Source of the DNA: JACOWB01 sp964373665 | GTDB lineage: Archaea > Aenigmatarchaeota > Aenigmatarchaeia > CG10238-14 > SCSR01 | Assembly: GCA_964373665.1 (NCBI GenBank) | Contig: CAYJVM010000007.1 | Coordinates: forward strand, 1 to 32,153 | Direction of reading: 5' to 3' | Length of the DNA: 32,153 nucleotides | Part shown: positions 20,306 through 27,352 of the stretch, one piece after another | Layout: each line of letters starts with the position of its first letter | Numbering within the stretch: the stretch's first letter is position 1 | The notes under the pieces: generated by a model | Databases searched by the model: none | Seen by the model: only the letters and a program-made list of their open reading frames with translations | What the model was told of the DNA's origin: nothing | Position numbers and translations under genes: made by a program

Positions 20306-20848
20306 TCACTTTCTCTTTTTCTTTTCTTCAGCGAGCCAACTAAGGTTTCCGAGGGACGGCTGTCGCATGGTCAGACCTATCTTGTTGCCTTCTTCCCATG
20401 AAATCGAGATCACGCGCCCCCTGACAAGATCGCCTTCCTTAAGCGTCTTCTTGGATTCCTTTCCGAAAAACTGGGAATTTTTGTTGTCGAAGCTGACATA
20501 ATCATCCATCAACTGGGAGATGTGCACAAGACCGTCAAGGGGGCCTACCCTGACAAAAGAGCCGAACTCTGTATTGTCGACTATCTCCCCGTAGACCAGC
20601 TCATGAAGCTCCGGCTTGTAGACAAGGCCTTTGAACCTGACAGGATAGTGCACGCCAGCATCTTCGGGGAGTATCTTGCCTTCTCCTATCTCCTCGACTT
20701 CGACTATCGTCAGGATGACGCCCACCTTCGGATCCAGCAATCCCTCGTACTTGTCTGCGAGCGACTGCTTGACTGCTTCCTTCGCCTTGAAAGTGAATTT
20801 CTCGGGCGGAACTCTGATCGTGTCTTCTATTACCAATATCTTGTACAT
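20306..20848 (-). CDS. rpoE: RNA polymerase subunit E (Rpb7 homologue)
   Basis: 180-residue Rpo7: N-terminal RNP-like domain MYKILVIEDTIRVPPEKFTFKAKEAVKQSL and S1 domain (about 80-165) with GEIVDNTEFGSFVRVGPLDGLVHISQLMDDYVSFD and RGRVISISWEEGNKIGLTMRQPSLG. With Rpo4 it forms the stalk that guides nascent RNA. The frame extends upstream to 20881, but MYKIL is the family start and avoids overlap with the pyrophosphatase gene. Confidence 0.95.
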   Translation of the reverse strand: MYKILVIEDTIRVPPEKFTFKAKEAVKQSLADKYEGLLDPKVGVILTIVEVEEIGEGKILPEDAGVHYPVRFKGLVYKPELHELVYGEIVDNTEFGSFVRVGPLDGLVHISQLMDDYVSFDNKNSQFFGKESKKTLKEGDLVRGRVISISWEEGNKIGLTMRQPSLGNLSWLAEEKKKRK

Positions 20849-20852
20849 AGCT

Positions 20853-21380
20853 TCAACCGAACTTTTTCCTGTATAGTTCAATGGACTTTAGTATAAATCT
20901 CTTTGCACTTTGCGCGTTTTCGAAGCTTTTGACTTTTGTCTTCTTGCCCTCGGGTTTTTTGTAGTTGTTGTAAAAGTATTTTATTTCATTCAAAATCTTT
21001 TTCGGCAATTCGTCTATGTCGCGGACTTTCTTGTAGTCAGGATCCTTGACTGCCACTGCAATCAATTTATCATCCAATTCACCAGAATCTACAAATTTCA
21101 TCAATCCTATCGGCCTAACAGAGACGACAGAGCCTGAAGGCAGTGGCTCTTCCATGATAAGCAGACCGTCTGCAGCATCACCATCTTCATATAAAGTCCG
21201 GGGTATAAGGCCATAGTTCCATTTGAACTGGAATGGCTTGTGCAGAACCCTGTCTAGTTTAATCAAACCCGTCTCTTTCTCCAATTCAATCTTGTTCCTG
21301 GATCCCTTTGGTATTTCGATTACCAAATTGACCTCTTCAGGAGGGTTATCACCGACTGGTAAGTCTTTCCAGAGATTCAA
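20853..21380 (-). CDS. ppa: Inorganic pyrophosphatase (family I)
   Basis: 175-residue soluble pyrophosphatase that hydrolyses pyrophosphate released by biosynthesis. Active-site segments seen are IEIPKGSRNKIELEKETGLIKLDRVL, FKWNYGLIPRTLYEDGDAADGLLIM (catalytic aspartates in the DGDxxD motif) and AVKDPDY with KKVRDIDELP. The start codon is TTG (MNLWKDL...), preceded by GGTGTAA. It lies 4 nt before rpoE, so it is part of the same minus-strand operon. Confidence 0.93.
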   Translation of the reverse strand: MNLWKDLPVGDNPPEEVNLVIEIPKGSRNKIELEKETGLIKLDRVLHKPFQFKWNYGLIPRTLYEDGDAADGLLIMEEPLPSGSVVSVRPIGLMKFVDSGELDDKLIAVAVKDPDYKKVRDIDELPKKILNEIKYFYNNYKKPEGKKTKVKSFENAQSAKRFILKSIELYRKKFG

Positions 21381-21388
21381 ATTTACAC

Positions 21389-21757
21389 CTAACCAATAGC
21401 TAAATGTTTCTTAGACTTTAAATAAATAGTTTTCCTGCCCAAAGCCTTCAACTCCTTCCTCAGCGACCCGTCGTTTGTCGCCACTAGACAACCTTCTTTA
21501 GCCAAATTGGCCAAAGCCTTGTCCGTATGTATTCTTGATTCTATAACTTGGATTTTGCACTCTTTTATCATTTTGATGGCGGCCTTGGCATGGAAGGAAG
21601 ACAGGGTTTTTCTTCTGGAAACTCTCTCCAATTCTTTGACAACGGAGCTCAAAGTCGCCAAGTGATATTTTTCGTCTATCAACTCGTCCAAAATGCCCAA
21701 ATCGGTCTTGAACCTGACCAAGCCTATCAGGAAATTTGTGTCGAATACTATCTTCAT
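21389..21757 (-). CDS. PIN-domain protein, Fcf1/Utp24-like
   Basis: 122-residue PIN-domain nuclease: MKIVFDTNFLIGLVRFKTDLGILDELID (first acidic DTN), then LSSVVKELERV, and CLVATNDGSLRKELKALGRKTIYLKSKKHL with the C-terminal catalytic TNDxxLR motif. In archaea such a gene lies next to aIF2-gamma and rpoE and is related to rRNA-processing Fcf1/Utp24. It is not part of a toxin pair: no antitoxin gene adjoins it. An in-frame ATG at 21772 adds five residues. Confidence 0.88.
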   Translation of the reverse strand: MKIVFDTNFLIGLVRFKTDLGILDELIDEKYHLATLSSVVKELERVSRRKTLSSFHAKAAIKMIKECKIQVIESRIHTDKALANLAKEGCLVATNDGSLRKELKALGRKTIYLKSKKHLAIG

Positions 21758-21873
21758 GTGATATCTTTGCAATTCTTGAGTTTTTAACTAGAGTGAAAGT
21801 TAAGATAATGATCCGAGAAATTATAAAAGGTTTATAAAGGGGGAAATACAATTACAATAAAGGTTGAAATCAG

Positions 21874-22332
21874 ATGAAAGGTGTCTCGACAGTTGTTGCA
21901 ACGCTTTTGATGCTTATGATAACAATCGCGTTGGCTGGTACTGCTTATCTTTATATTTCCGGGGCATTCCAACAGCAGATACAAAGCGGGATAGACATTG
22001 TTGATTCTTTTTGTACAGATGGGACTACGGCCAATATAACATTCCGCAATATAGGAACCGCGGCGTTGAATCTTGATACGACTCTAGGACCTCCAGCTAA
22101 CTGTATTCCAGATACAGGAAATTCGGTAACCTGTGGCGGTGTAAGTGTTACAAGAACTTCTGGCGGTGCTACAGCTAATATCGATCCTAGTCCGTCGACT
22201 GTTGAACCTGGAACAATTGGGACGATAGGCGACACGGGATGCACAACAGCTGGAACACCGAGAAGTTGCGTATACAGAATAACTCCGCCTGGCGGAAGGA
22301 CCATTATTGGTACTGTGCCATGTTCAGGCTAA
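21874..22332 (+). CDS. Prepilin-like surface protein, tandem copy A
   Basis: 152 residues starting MKGVSTVVATLLMLMITIALAGTAYLYISGAF: class III signal (KG|VS cleavage) and a pilin core helix, then a cysteine-, proline- and glycine-rich head (six Cys in CTDG, ANCIP, VTCGG, GCTTAG, SCVYR, PCSG) suited to disulphides. It does not share heads with the array at 17342. Its own promoter has GGTTTATAAAGG just upstream. Protein sequence is identical to copy B, 547 nt downstream. Inserted on the plus strand inside a minus-strand translation cluster. Confidence 0.85.
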   Translation: MKGVSTVVATLLMLMITIALAGTAYLYISGAFQQQIQSGIDIVDSFCTDGTTANITFRNIGTAALNLDTTLGPPANCIPDTGNSVTCGGVSVTRTSGGATANIDPSPSTVEPGTIGTIGDTGCTTAGTPRSCVYRITPPGGRTIIGTVPCSG

Positions 22333-22347
22333 TAATGAGCGATTTTT

Positions 22348-22369
22348 CCATACCCTACTAGTCTCCATC
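22348..22369 (-). pseudogene. Fossil fragment of the aIF2-gamma 3' end
   Basis: The 22 bases after copy A match the end of the aIF2-gamma gene (22899-22920) except at two sites. In the aIF2-gamma frame they read W-R-L-V-G-Y-G with both differences at third codon positions. This is the scar left when the pilin gene and the adjoining aIF2-gamma tail were duplicated in tandem. Confidence 0.75.
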
Positions 22370-22420
22370 GTATAAGGTTTATAAGGCAAGGACCATAATT
22401 ACAATAAAGGTTGAAATCAG

Positions 22421-22879
22421 ATGAAAGGTGTCTCGACAGTTGTTGCAACGCTTTTGATGCTTATGATAACAATCGCGTTGGCTGGTACTGCTTATCTTTA
22501 TATTTCCGGGGCATTCCAACAGCAGATACAAAGCGGGATAGACATTGTTGATTCTTTTTGTACAGATGGGACTACGGCCAATATAACATTCCGCAATATA
22601 GGAACCGCGGCGTTGAATCTTGATACGACTCTAGGACCTCCAGCTAACTGTATTCCAGATACAGGAAATTCGGTAACCTGTGGCGGTGTAAGTGTTACAA
22701 GAACTTCTGGCGGTGCTACAGCTAATATCGATCCTAGTCCGTCGACTGTTGAACCTGGAACAATTGGGACGATAGGCGACACGGGATGCACAACAGCTGG
22801 AACACCGAGAAGTTGCGTATACAGAATAACTCCGCCTGGCGGAAGGACCATTATTGGCACTGTGCCATGTTCAGGCTAA
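22421..22879 (+). CDS. Prepilin-like surface protein, tandem copy B
   Basis: Second copy of the 152-residue prepilin. All 459 bases match copy A except one synonymous T/C change (22311 against 22858) by eye. Upstream it has its own GGTTTATAAGG promoter box and the same 24-nt leader ending TTGAAATCAG. It stops 7 nt before the convergent aIF2-gamma stop at 22886. As in copy A, cysteines are probably paired in disulphides outside the cell. Confidence 0.85.
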   Translation: MKGVSTVVATLLMLMITIALAGTAYLYISGAFQQQIQSGIDIVDSFCTDGTTANITFRNIGTAALNLDTTLGPPANCIPDTGNSVTCGGVSVTRTSGGATANIDPSPSTVEPGTIGTIGDTGCTTAGTPRSCVYRITPPGGRTIIGTVPCSG

Positions 22880-22885
22880 TTTTTT

Positions 22886-24118
22886 CTAAACTTTATTTCC
22901 ATAACCTACCAGTCTCCATCTTCCTTGGATTTGCCTTGAAATTACGATCCTGTCCTCCTTTTTCGAGCAGACGGGGATTTTTAAATTCATCGAAACTGTG
23001 TTCTTCCTGACCGACGTGACTACTCCTATCGACCTGCTGGTGCCCACGTTTATCAACAGCGGCTCGTTCATCTTTATCGGTTCGACAGAAGACAACTCCT
23101 TGCCACCGACGACCCTTTCCAACAAATGAACCTGCAAGGACAAGGAAGTTAAAGAAGGCGGCAGCTTGCCTGGTGATCCCGCCACATTGCCGACAATTCC
23201 ATCGGACTTGGTCAAGGATGGATCTAGGTCCGTCATAAGGCCTAAAAGTCCGCCTGGTCCTGCATCGGACACGTCATATCCTCCTTTTCTCAATCCAACA
23301 ACTTTAGTAAGCAAAGGTTTGTAAGAGTTCTTGACCATGACCCCGGGCTTGATTTCAATTTCGTCGCCGACATGGAACCTTCCTTGAACGACAGATCCGC
23401 CGATTACTCCTCCTTCCAAGTCTTTGGGCGCTGTGCCTGGCTTGTTTATGTCAAAACTTCTTGCTAGGTACATCAATGGTTCTGCGTTGGCATCTCTTTG
23501 CGGCGTCGGTATTATATTTTCAATCGCCTCAAAAAGGTATTCCAGGTTTATGTTGTATTGCGCCGAGATCGGAATAATGGAAGAATCTTCTACAACCGTC
23601 CCTTTAATGAGCTCTTTTATCTGCTTATAGTTCTCCAGAGCCTGTTCCTTTGTCACCAAGTCTATCTTGCTTTGGACAATTATCACATTCTTTATCCCGA
23701 CAACTTCAAGAGCTGTCAGGTGTTCCCTGGTCTGCGGCTGCGGGCATTTTTCATTTGCGGCTATAAGAAGTATGGCGCCGTCCATCAGGCTAGCTCCTGT
23801 CAGGACTGTTGCCATCAGTGTCTCGTGACCTGGGGCGTCTATGAAGCTGACAGTTCTTACAGGCTCTGCATCTGAAAAACAGTATACGCATTTTTTGTTG
23901 GTGGACTGCTTGCCGCAACTGGTGCATTTGAAAATTGTTATATCGGCGTAGCCAAGCCTTATTGTTATTCCTCTTTTCAGTTCTTCAGAATGGGCTAGCG
24001 TTAGTTTTCTTGTCAAAGATTTCGTAAGTGTTGTCTTTCCATGCGATACATGACCAACCAAGCCAATATTCACTTCAGGTATCATCCTGCTGTCAGTTTC
24101 CTTCTTTACCTCCCTCAC
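22886..24118 (-). CDS. eif2g: Translation initiation factor aIF2-gamma
   Basis: 410-residue GTPase that carries initiator Met-tRNA to the small subunit. G1 is GHVSHGKTTL, switch segments are KRGITIRLGYAD and DAPGHE, and a zinc knuckle (CTSCGKQSTNKKCVYC) is present. Domains II and III are complete to RWRLVGYG. The G4 motif reads QSKIDL where the usual form is QNKIDL, that is Ser in place of the guanine-contacting Asn. It overlaps the eS6 gene by 4 nt and is the last gene of the operon. Confidence 0.95.
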   Translation of the reverse strand: MREVKKETDSRMIPEVNIGLVGHVSHGKTTLTKSLTRKLTLAHSEELKRGITIRLGYADITIFKCTSCGKQSTNKKCVYCFSDAEPVRTVSFIDAPGHETLMATVLTGASLMDGAILLIAANEKCPQPQTREHLTALEVVGIKNVIIVQSKIDLVTKEQALENYKQIKELIKGTVVEDSSIIPISAQYNINLEYLFEAIENIIPTPQRDANAEPLMYLARSFDINKPGTAPKDLEGGVIGGSVVQGRFHVGDEIEIKPGVMVKNSYKPLLTKVVGLRKGGYDVSDAGPGGLLGLMTDLDPSLTKSDGIVGNVAGSPGKLPPSLTSLSLQVHLLERVVGGKELSSVEPIKMNEPLLINVGTSRSIGVVTSVRKNTVSMNLKIPVCSKKEDRIVISRQIQGRWRLVGYGNKV

Positions 24119-24519
24119 CCCTCTGCAGGTTTTTCTTCCTTCTTGCCGAATATCTCTTCCAGCTGCCTTTCGCCCTTTTTGACTATCTTGACGTTAACTT
24201 GACCTATAAATTGTGAAATTGTATTGCCTCGAATGGTCTTCCTTTTCCTCTGCCCCTTCAAAACCGGGTGGTACCCTGGCGGGCCGTGCAGAAGAACCCT
24301 TTTCTTTACCTGGCCAGGAATGCTCGGGTGCATCGGAAAGCCGTCCTTGTCGCTTCCTCCTGTTATCTTGAGCGTGTATCCTCCCAGGCTTAGAATGTCG
24401 CCGTTTACCTCGTCTCCTATCTTCCTGCCGACAAGAACAATAGCCTTGTCCTCCTCAAGCTCCTTCTGATAGGACTTTTTTGTCTCTGGGTCGCTTATGA
24501 CGAATTTCCAATTGGCCAT
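24115..24519 (-). CDS. rps6e: Small ribosomal subunit protein eS6
   Basis: 134-residue eS6: MANWKFVISDPETKKSYQKEL, VGRKIGDEVNGDILSLGGYTLKITGGSDKDGFPMHPSIPGQVKKRVLL and KGQRKRKTIRGNTIS, the hallmark G-GFPM-P...RKR(K)TVRG run. eS6 binds helix contacts at the base of the 30S subunit. It has an acidic C-terminal tail rich in KEEKPAE. It heads the cluster with aIF2-gamma and is read away from trpS; the 140-nt divergent spacer has AT-rich promoter sequence. Confidence 0.95.
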   Translation of the reverse strand: MANWKFVISDPETKKSYQKELEEDKAIVLVGRKIGDEVNGDILSLGGYTLKITGGSDKDGFPMHPSIPGQVKKRVLLHGPPGYHPVLKGQRKRKTIRGNTISQFIGQVNVKIVKKGERQLEEIFGKKEEKPAEG

Positions 24520-24670
24520 TATGAATCACTGGTTTACTTGTGATATAAACTTTAAATTATTGAGATATTTAAGATTACAGAGAGATGGTATGTTCCAATG
24601 GCTAATTCTCCAATAGTTTGTAGATTTTATTTACTTCCGTTTCTAAATTACACTTTAATGGATGATGTTT

Positions 24671-25783
24671 ATGGCTGAGTTTACAGTGACACCATGGGAA
24701 GTGAAAGGCGACATAGATTATGATAAGTTGATAAAACAGTTTGGAACTAAACCAATAACAAAAGAGCTTTTAGAAAGAACAAAGAAACATACAAAAGATT
24801 TACACCTAATGCTCAGAAGAAAGATATTCTTCTCCCATAGAGATTTCGATTGGATTCTAGATAAATATAAAAATGGTGAAAAATTCGCTCTTTATACAGG
24901 TAGAAAACCTTCGGGGCCTGCGCATTTAGGACATCTCTCTGTATGGATGTTTACTAAATGGCTTCAGGACAAATTCGATGTCGAGTTATATTTTGAGGTA
25001 ACAAACGATGAAAACTTTTTGTTTAAAAATGCGACACTTGAGGAGTCAACCAAATGGGGGTATGATAATATTTTGGATGTGATAGCATTAGGTTTTGACC
25101 CTAAGAAGACTTTCATATTTCTAGATACAGAATATGCGAAAACACTTTATAATATAGCTGTAAAAGTAGCTAAACATGTTACTTTTTCTACTGTAAAGGG
25201 TATATTTGGGTTCACTAACGAAAATAACATAGGCTCAATCTTTTATCCGGCAATACAAGCTTCACCCTGCTTTTTACCATCTGTGTTAAAAGGGCGTAAT
25301 ATTCCTGTAATTATTCCAGCCGCTATAGACCAAGACAATTATTGGCGCATGACACGTGACTTGGCTGAGAAACTTGGATATTATAAACCTGCACAAATAC
25401 ATAGCACATTTTTACCGGGGTTACTTAAAGGAGGTAAAATGTCTGCCAGCGATCCCAACAGTGCTATTTTCACTACTGATTCTCCTGAGGTTGTGGAAAA
25501 GAAAATTATGAAGGCGTTTACAGGTCAACAACCTACTGCGGAATTACAGCGAAAACTTGGTGGAAATCCAGATATATGTAGTGTCTGCCAATACTACTTC
25601 TACTTGTTTGAAGAAGATGATAAGAAAGTTCAAGAACTATTTGAGCAGGAGAGGAGAGGAGAAATATTAGCTGGTGAACATAAAGCTGATTTAGCCAAAC
25701 GTGTTAAAGAGTTCATTATAGAACATCAAAAAAAGAGGGAGAAAGCAAAGGATCAATTGGATAAATTTCTATTAAGAGACTGA
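24671..25783 (+). CDS. trpS: Tryptophanyl-tRNA synthetase (archaeal/eukaryotic type)
   Basis: 370-residue class I synthetase. The HIGH-type motif is PAHLGH (in GRKPSGPAHLGHLSVW), KMSKS is KMSAS (in LKGGKMSASDPNSAIF), and DQDNYWRMTRDLAEKLGY is the tryptophan-pocket region. The C-terminus is QLDKFLLRD. Codon use is markedly AT-rich (ttattt, aaa, ata) compared with the flanking eS6 and pheS start. I took ATG 24671 (MAEFTVTPWEV) as start; ATG 24662 is three codons earlier. A fossil of a different TrpRS end lies downstream, which suggests replacement by a foreign gene. Confidence 0.94.
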   Translation: MAEFTVTPWEVKGDIDYDKLIKQFGTKPITKELLERTKKHTKDLHLMLRRKIFFSHRDFDWILDKYKNGEKFALYTGRKPSGPAHLGHLSVWMFTKWLQDKFDVELYFEVTNDENFLFKNATLEESTKWGYDNILDVIALGFDPKKTFIFLDTEYAKTLYNIAVKVAKHVTFSTVKGIFGFTNENNIGSIFYPAIQASPCFLPSVLKGRNIPVIIPAAIDQDNYWRMTRDLAEKLGYYKPAQIHSTFLPGLLKGGKMSASDPNSAIFTTDSPEVVEKKIMKAFTGQQPTAELQRKLGGNPDICSVCQYYFYLFEEDDKKVQELFEQERRGEILAGEHKADLAKRVKEFIIEHQKKREKAKDQLDKFLLRD

Positions 25784-26089
25784 ATTTTATCAATCAACTC
25801 TCTAGACGTGAGATTTAATTCAAATTTATTAGAATAGAGCCAAAAATCAAGTCGATAAGTTCATGCTGAGAGACTGAACTGGTTTAGCGACAATTAATGA
25901 ATCAAACGTATCTGGGACGTGAAAAAATCAGGAGAAGAATCTTCCGCATCACCGCTTTCAGACTCTATATCATATGCAAACCAAACTTACAGAGGTATTA
26001 CTTAGTGTATGTCCAAAAATATCAGGATCATCAAAATATACATTGTGGTAGAATTTAGACTTAATAATGGGAAAATAAAAAGTGATAGT
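25784..26089 (+). other. 306-nt gene-free spacer between trpS and pheS
   Basis: It has no intact gene. It contains the trpS fossil (25833-25877) and after it about 210 nt of mixed sequence in which I recognise nothing. An in-frame ATG at 26009 could extend PheS by 27 residues, but these do not look like a PheS N-terminus. Confidence 0.5.
25833..25877 (+). pseudogene. Fossil 3' end of an older trpS gene
   Basis: Frame 25833-25877 reads N-R-A-K-N-Q-V-D-K-F-M-L-R-D-stop, matching the intact TrpRS ending K-A-K-D-Q-L-D-K-F-L-L-R-D-stop at nearly every position. Its codons are of the type of the host genes (AAG, TTC, CTG, GTC), whereas the intact gene uses AAA, TTT, TTA. It follows the intact trpS stop by about 50 nt. 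It is preceded in frame by TAG, so only the tail is left. Confidence 0.8.
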
Positions 26090-27352
26090 ATGAAGAAATA
26101 CGAGCTGACTCAGGAAGGCCGCGAGTATCTGAAGAAGGGCCTTCCCGAGAAACAGCTTTTGGATATTCTGAACAAGCAGCCTCTCAAGTCGATGCCGTTC
26201 GACGAGGCGAAGAAAAGCGTGGACAACTTTTACATAGCATTGCAGTGGGCGTTAAAGAACAAATGGGCAAAATCATTCGGCAAGGATCTTGTGCTGGGCG
26301 CATATCCAAAGGAGATTCCTGAACAGGTTGCGCTGCAGAAAATTGACAATGATGAGGATGTTGATAAAGAGTCGCTGGAAAAGTTGATTCAAAGGAAACT
26401 CGTAAGAAAGATTGTTACAAGTGAAGCTGACAAGCTTGTTGGAAAGGAAGTGACGAATCTCACGCCACAATTGCTCAAATCTGGGTTGTGGAAACAGGTT
26501 GAATTCAAAAAATACGACGTTGAAGTTCCTGTATCGAAAGTTTACCCCGGAAAACTGCATCCTTACAGGCAAGTGATTGAGGAGCTTAGAGAAAAGTTCT
26601 TAGGTTTAGGGTTTATAGAATTACCAAGTCCTCTTGTTGAATTAAGTTTTTGGAATTTTGATGCATTGTTTATGCCTCAAGACCATCCTGCACGGGGGTT
26701 ACATGATTTCTTTCCTACCAAAGTCCCTGTATACGGGAAAATTTTAGACAAAGATTTGTGGGGAAGAGTAGAGGAAACTCACAAGAATGGTTGGATTACA
26801 GGCAGCAAAGGATGGGGTGGTAATTGGAATGTTAAAACTGCACAAAGATTGCTTGCAAGAAGCCATGACACAGGCATTTCTGCACGCACTGTTGCACAAC
26901 TCAAAAGAGAGGATTTACCTTATAAAATGTTCTTTATTCCTCACGTCTTTAGGCCGGATGTAATTGATGCGAAACATTTGATAGAATTTGATCAATGCGG
27001 TGGTATCGTAGCTGGAGAAGGACTCCATTTTAGACATCTGCTTGGGTATTTGAAAGAGATTGCGCTGACAGTAACTGGAGCGGAGAAGGTCAAATTTAAA
27101 TCAAGTTATTTTCCTTTCACAGAACCATCGGTAGAGGGTTATGCGTATCACCCTAAAATAGGGTGGTTTGAATTTGGTGGTGCTGGCATGTTTAGGCCTG
27201 AAGTCACTTTACCGCTGGGTATAGAATCTCCAGTTCTAGCTTGGGGACTTGGTTTAGGTAGATTGGCTATGATTAGGCTAAATGTAGACGACATAAGGTA
27301 TCTTCAGACGGACAATTTGAAATGGCTACGGGAGAAGGAAATGGTGATTTAA
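26090..27352 (+). CDS. pheS: Phenylalanyl-tRNA synthetase alpha subunit
   Basis: 420-residue archaeal PheS: N-terminal winged-helix repeats (MKKYELTQEGREYLKKGLPE), then the catalytic core with HPYRQVIEELREKFLGLGFIELPSPLVELSFWNFDALFMPQDHPARGLHDFF (motif 1), FIPHVFRPDVIDAKHLIEFDQCGGIVAGEG (motif 2) and GLGLGRLAMIRLNVDDIRYL (motif 3). The start at 26090 fits the family; an in-frame ATG at 26009 does not. N-terminal half and last codons use host-like codons, while about 26590-27290 is AT-rich, suggesting a mosaic gene. The stop overlaps the pheT ATG (TAATG). Confidence 0.93.
   Translation: MKKYELTQEGREYLKKGLPEKQLLDILNKQPLKSMPFDEAKKSVDNFYIALQWALKNKWAKSFGKDLVLGAYPKEIPEQVALQKIDNDEDVDKESLEKLIQRKLVRKIVTSEADKLVGKEVTNLTPQLLKSGLWKQVEFKKYDVEVPVSKVYPGKLHPYRQVIEELREKFLGLGFIELPSPLVELSFWNFDALFMPQDHPARGLHDFFPTKVPVYGKILDKDLWGRVEETHKNGWITGSKGWGGNWNVKTAQRLLARSHDTGISARTVAQLKREDLPYKMFFIPHVFRPDVIDAKHLIEFDQCGGIVAGEGLHFRHLLGYLKEIALTVTGAEKVKFKSSYFPFTEPSVEGYAYHPKIGWFEFGGAGMFRPEVTLPLGIESPVLAWGLGLGRLAMIRLNVDDIRYLQTDNLKWLREKEMVI

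Larger units (their letters stand above)
21828..22920. repeat. Tandem duplication unit of 547 bp (pilin genes A and B)
   Basis: Two units offset by 547 bp: each has a TTTATAAgG promoter box, leader, pilin gene and about 22 nt of aIF2-gamma tail. Genes are almost identical (1 difference), whereas the promoter side and the downstream spacers differ clearly. This pattern points to duplication followed by gene conversion restricted to the coding part. Confidence 0.85.

Noticed and set aside
21389..21757. Toxin-antitoxin VapC
   Set aside because: The PIN protein stands alone inside a translation operon in the position of the Fcf1/Utp24-like gene, without an antitoxin partner.
26009..26089. Extended PheS N-terminus from ATG 26009
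   Set aside because: The added 27 residues do not resemble PheS, whose family start is the KYELTQEG segment at 26090.
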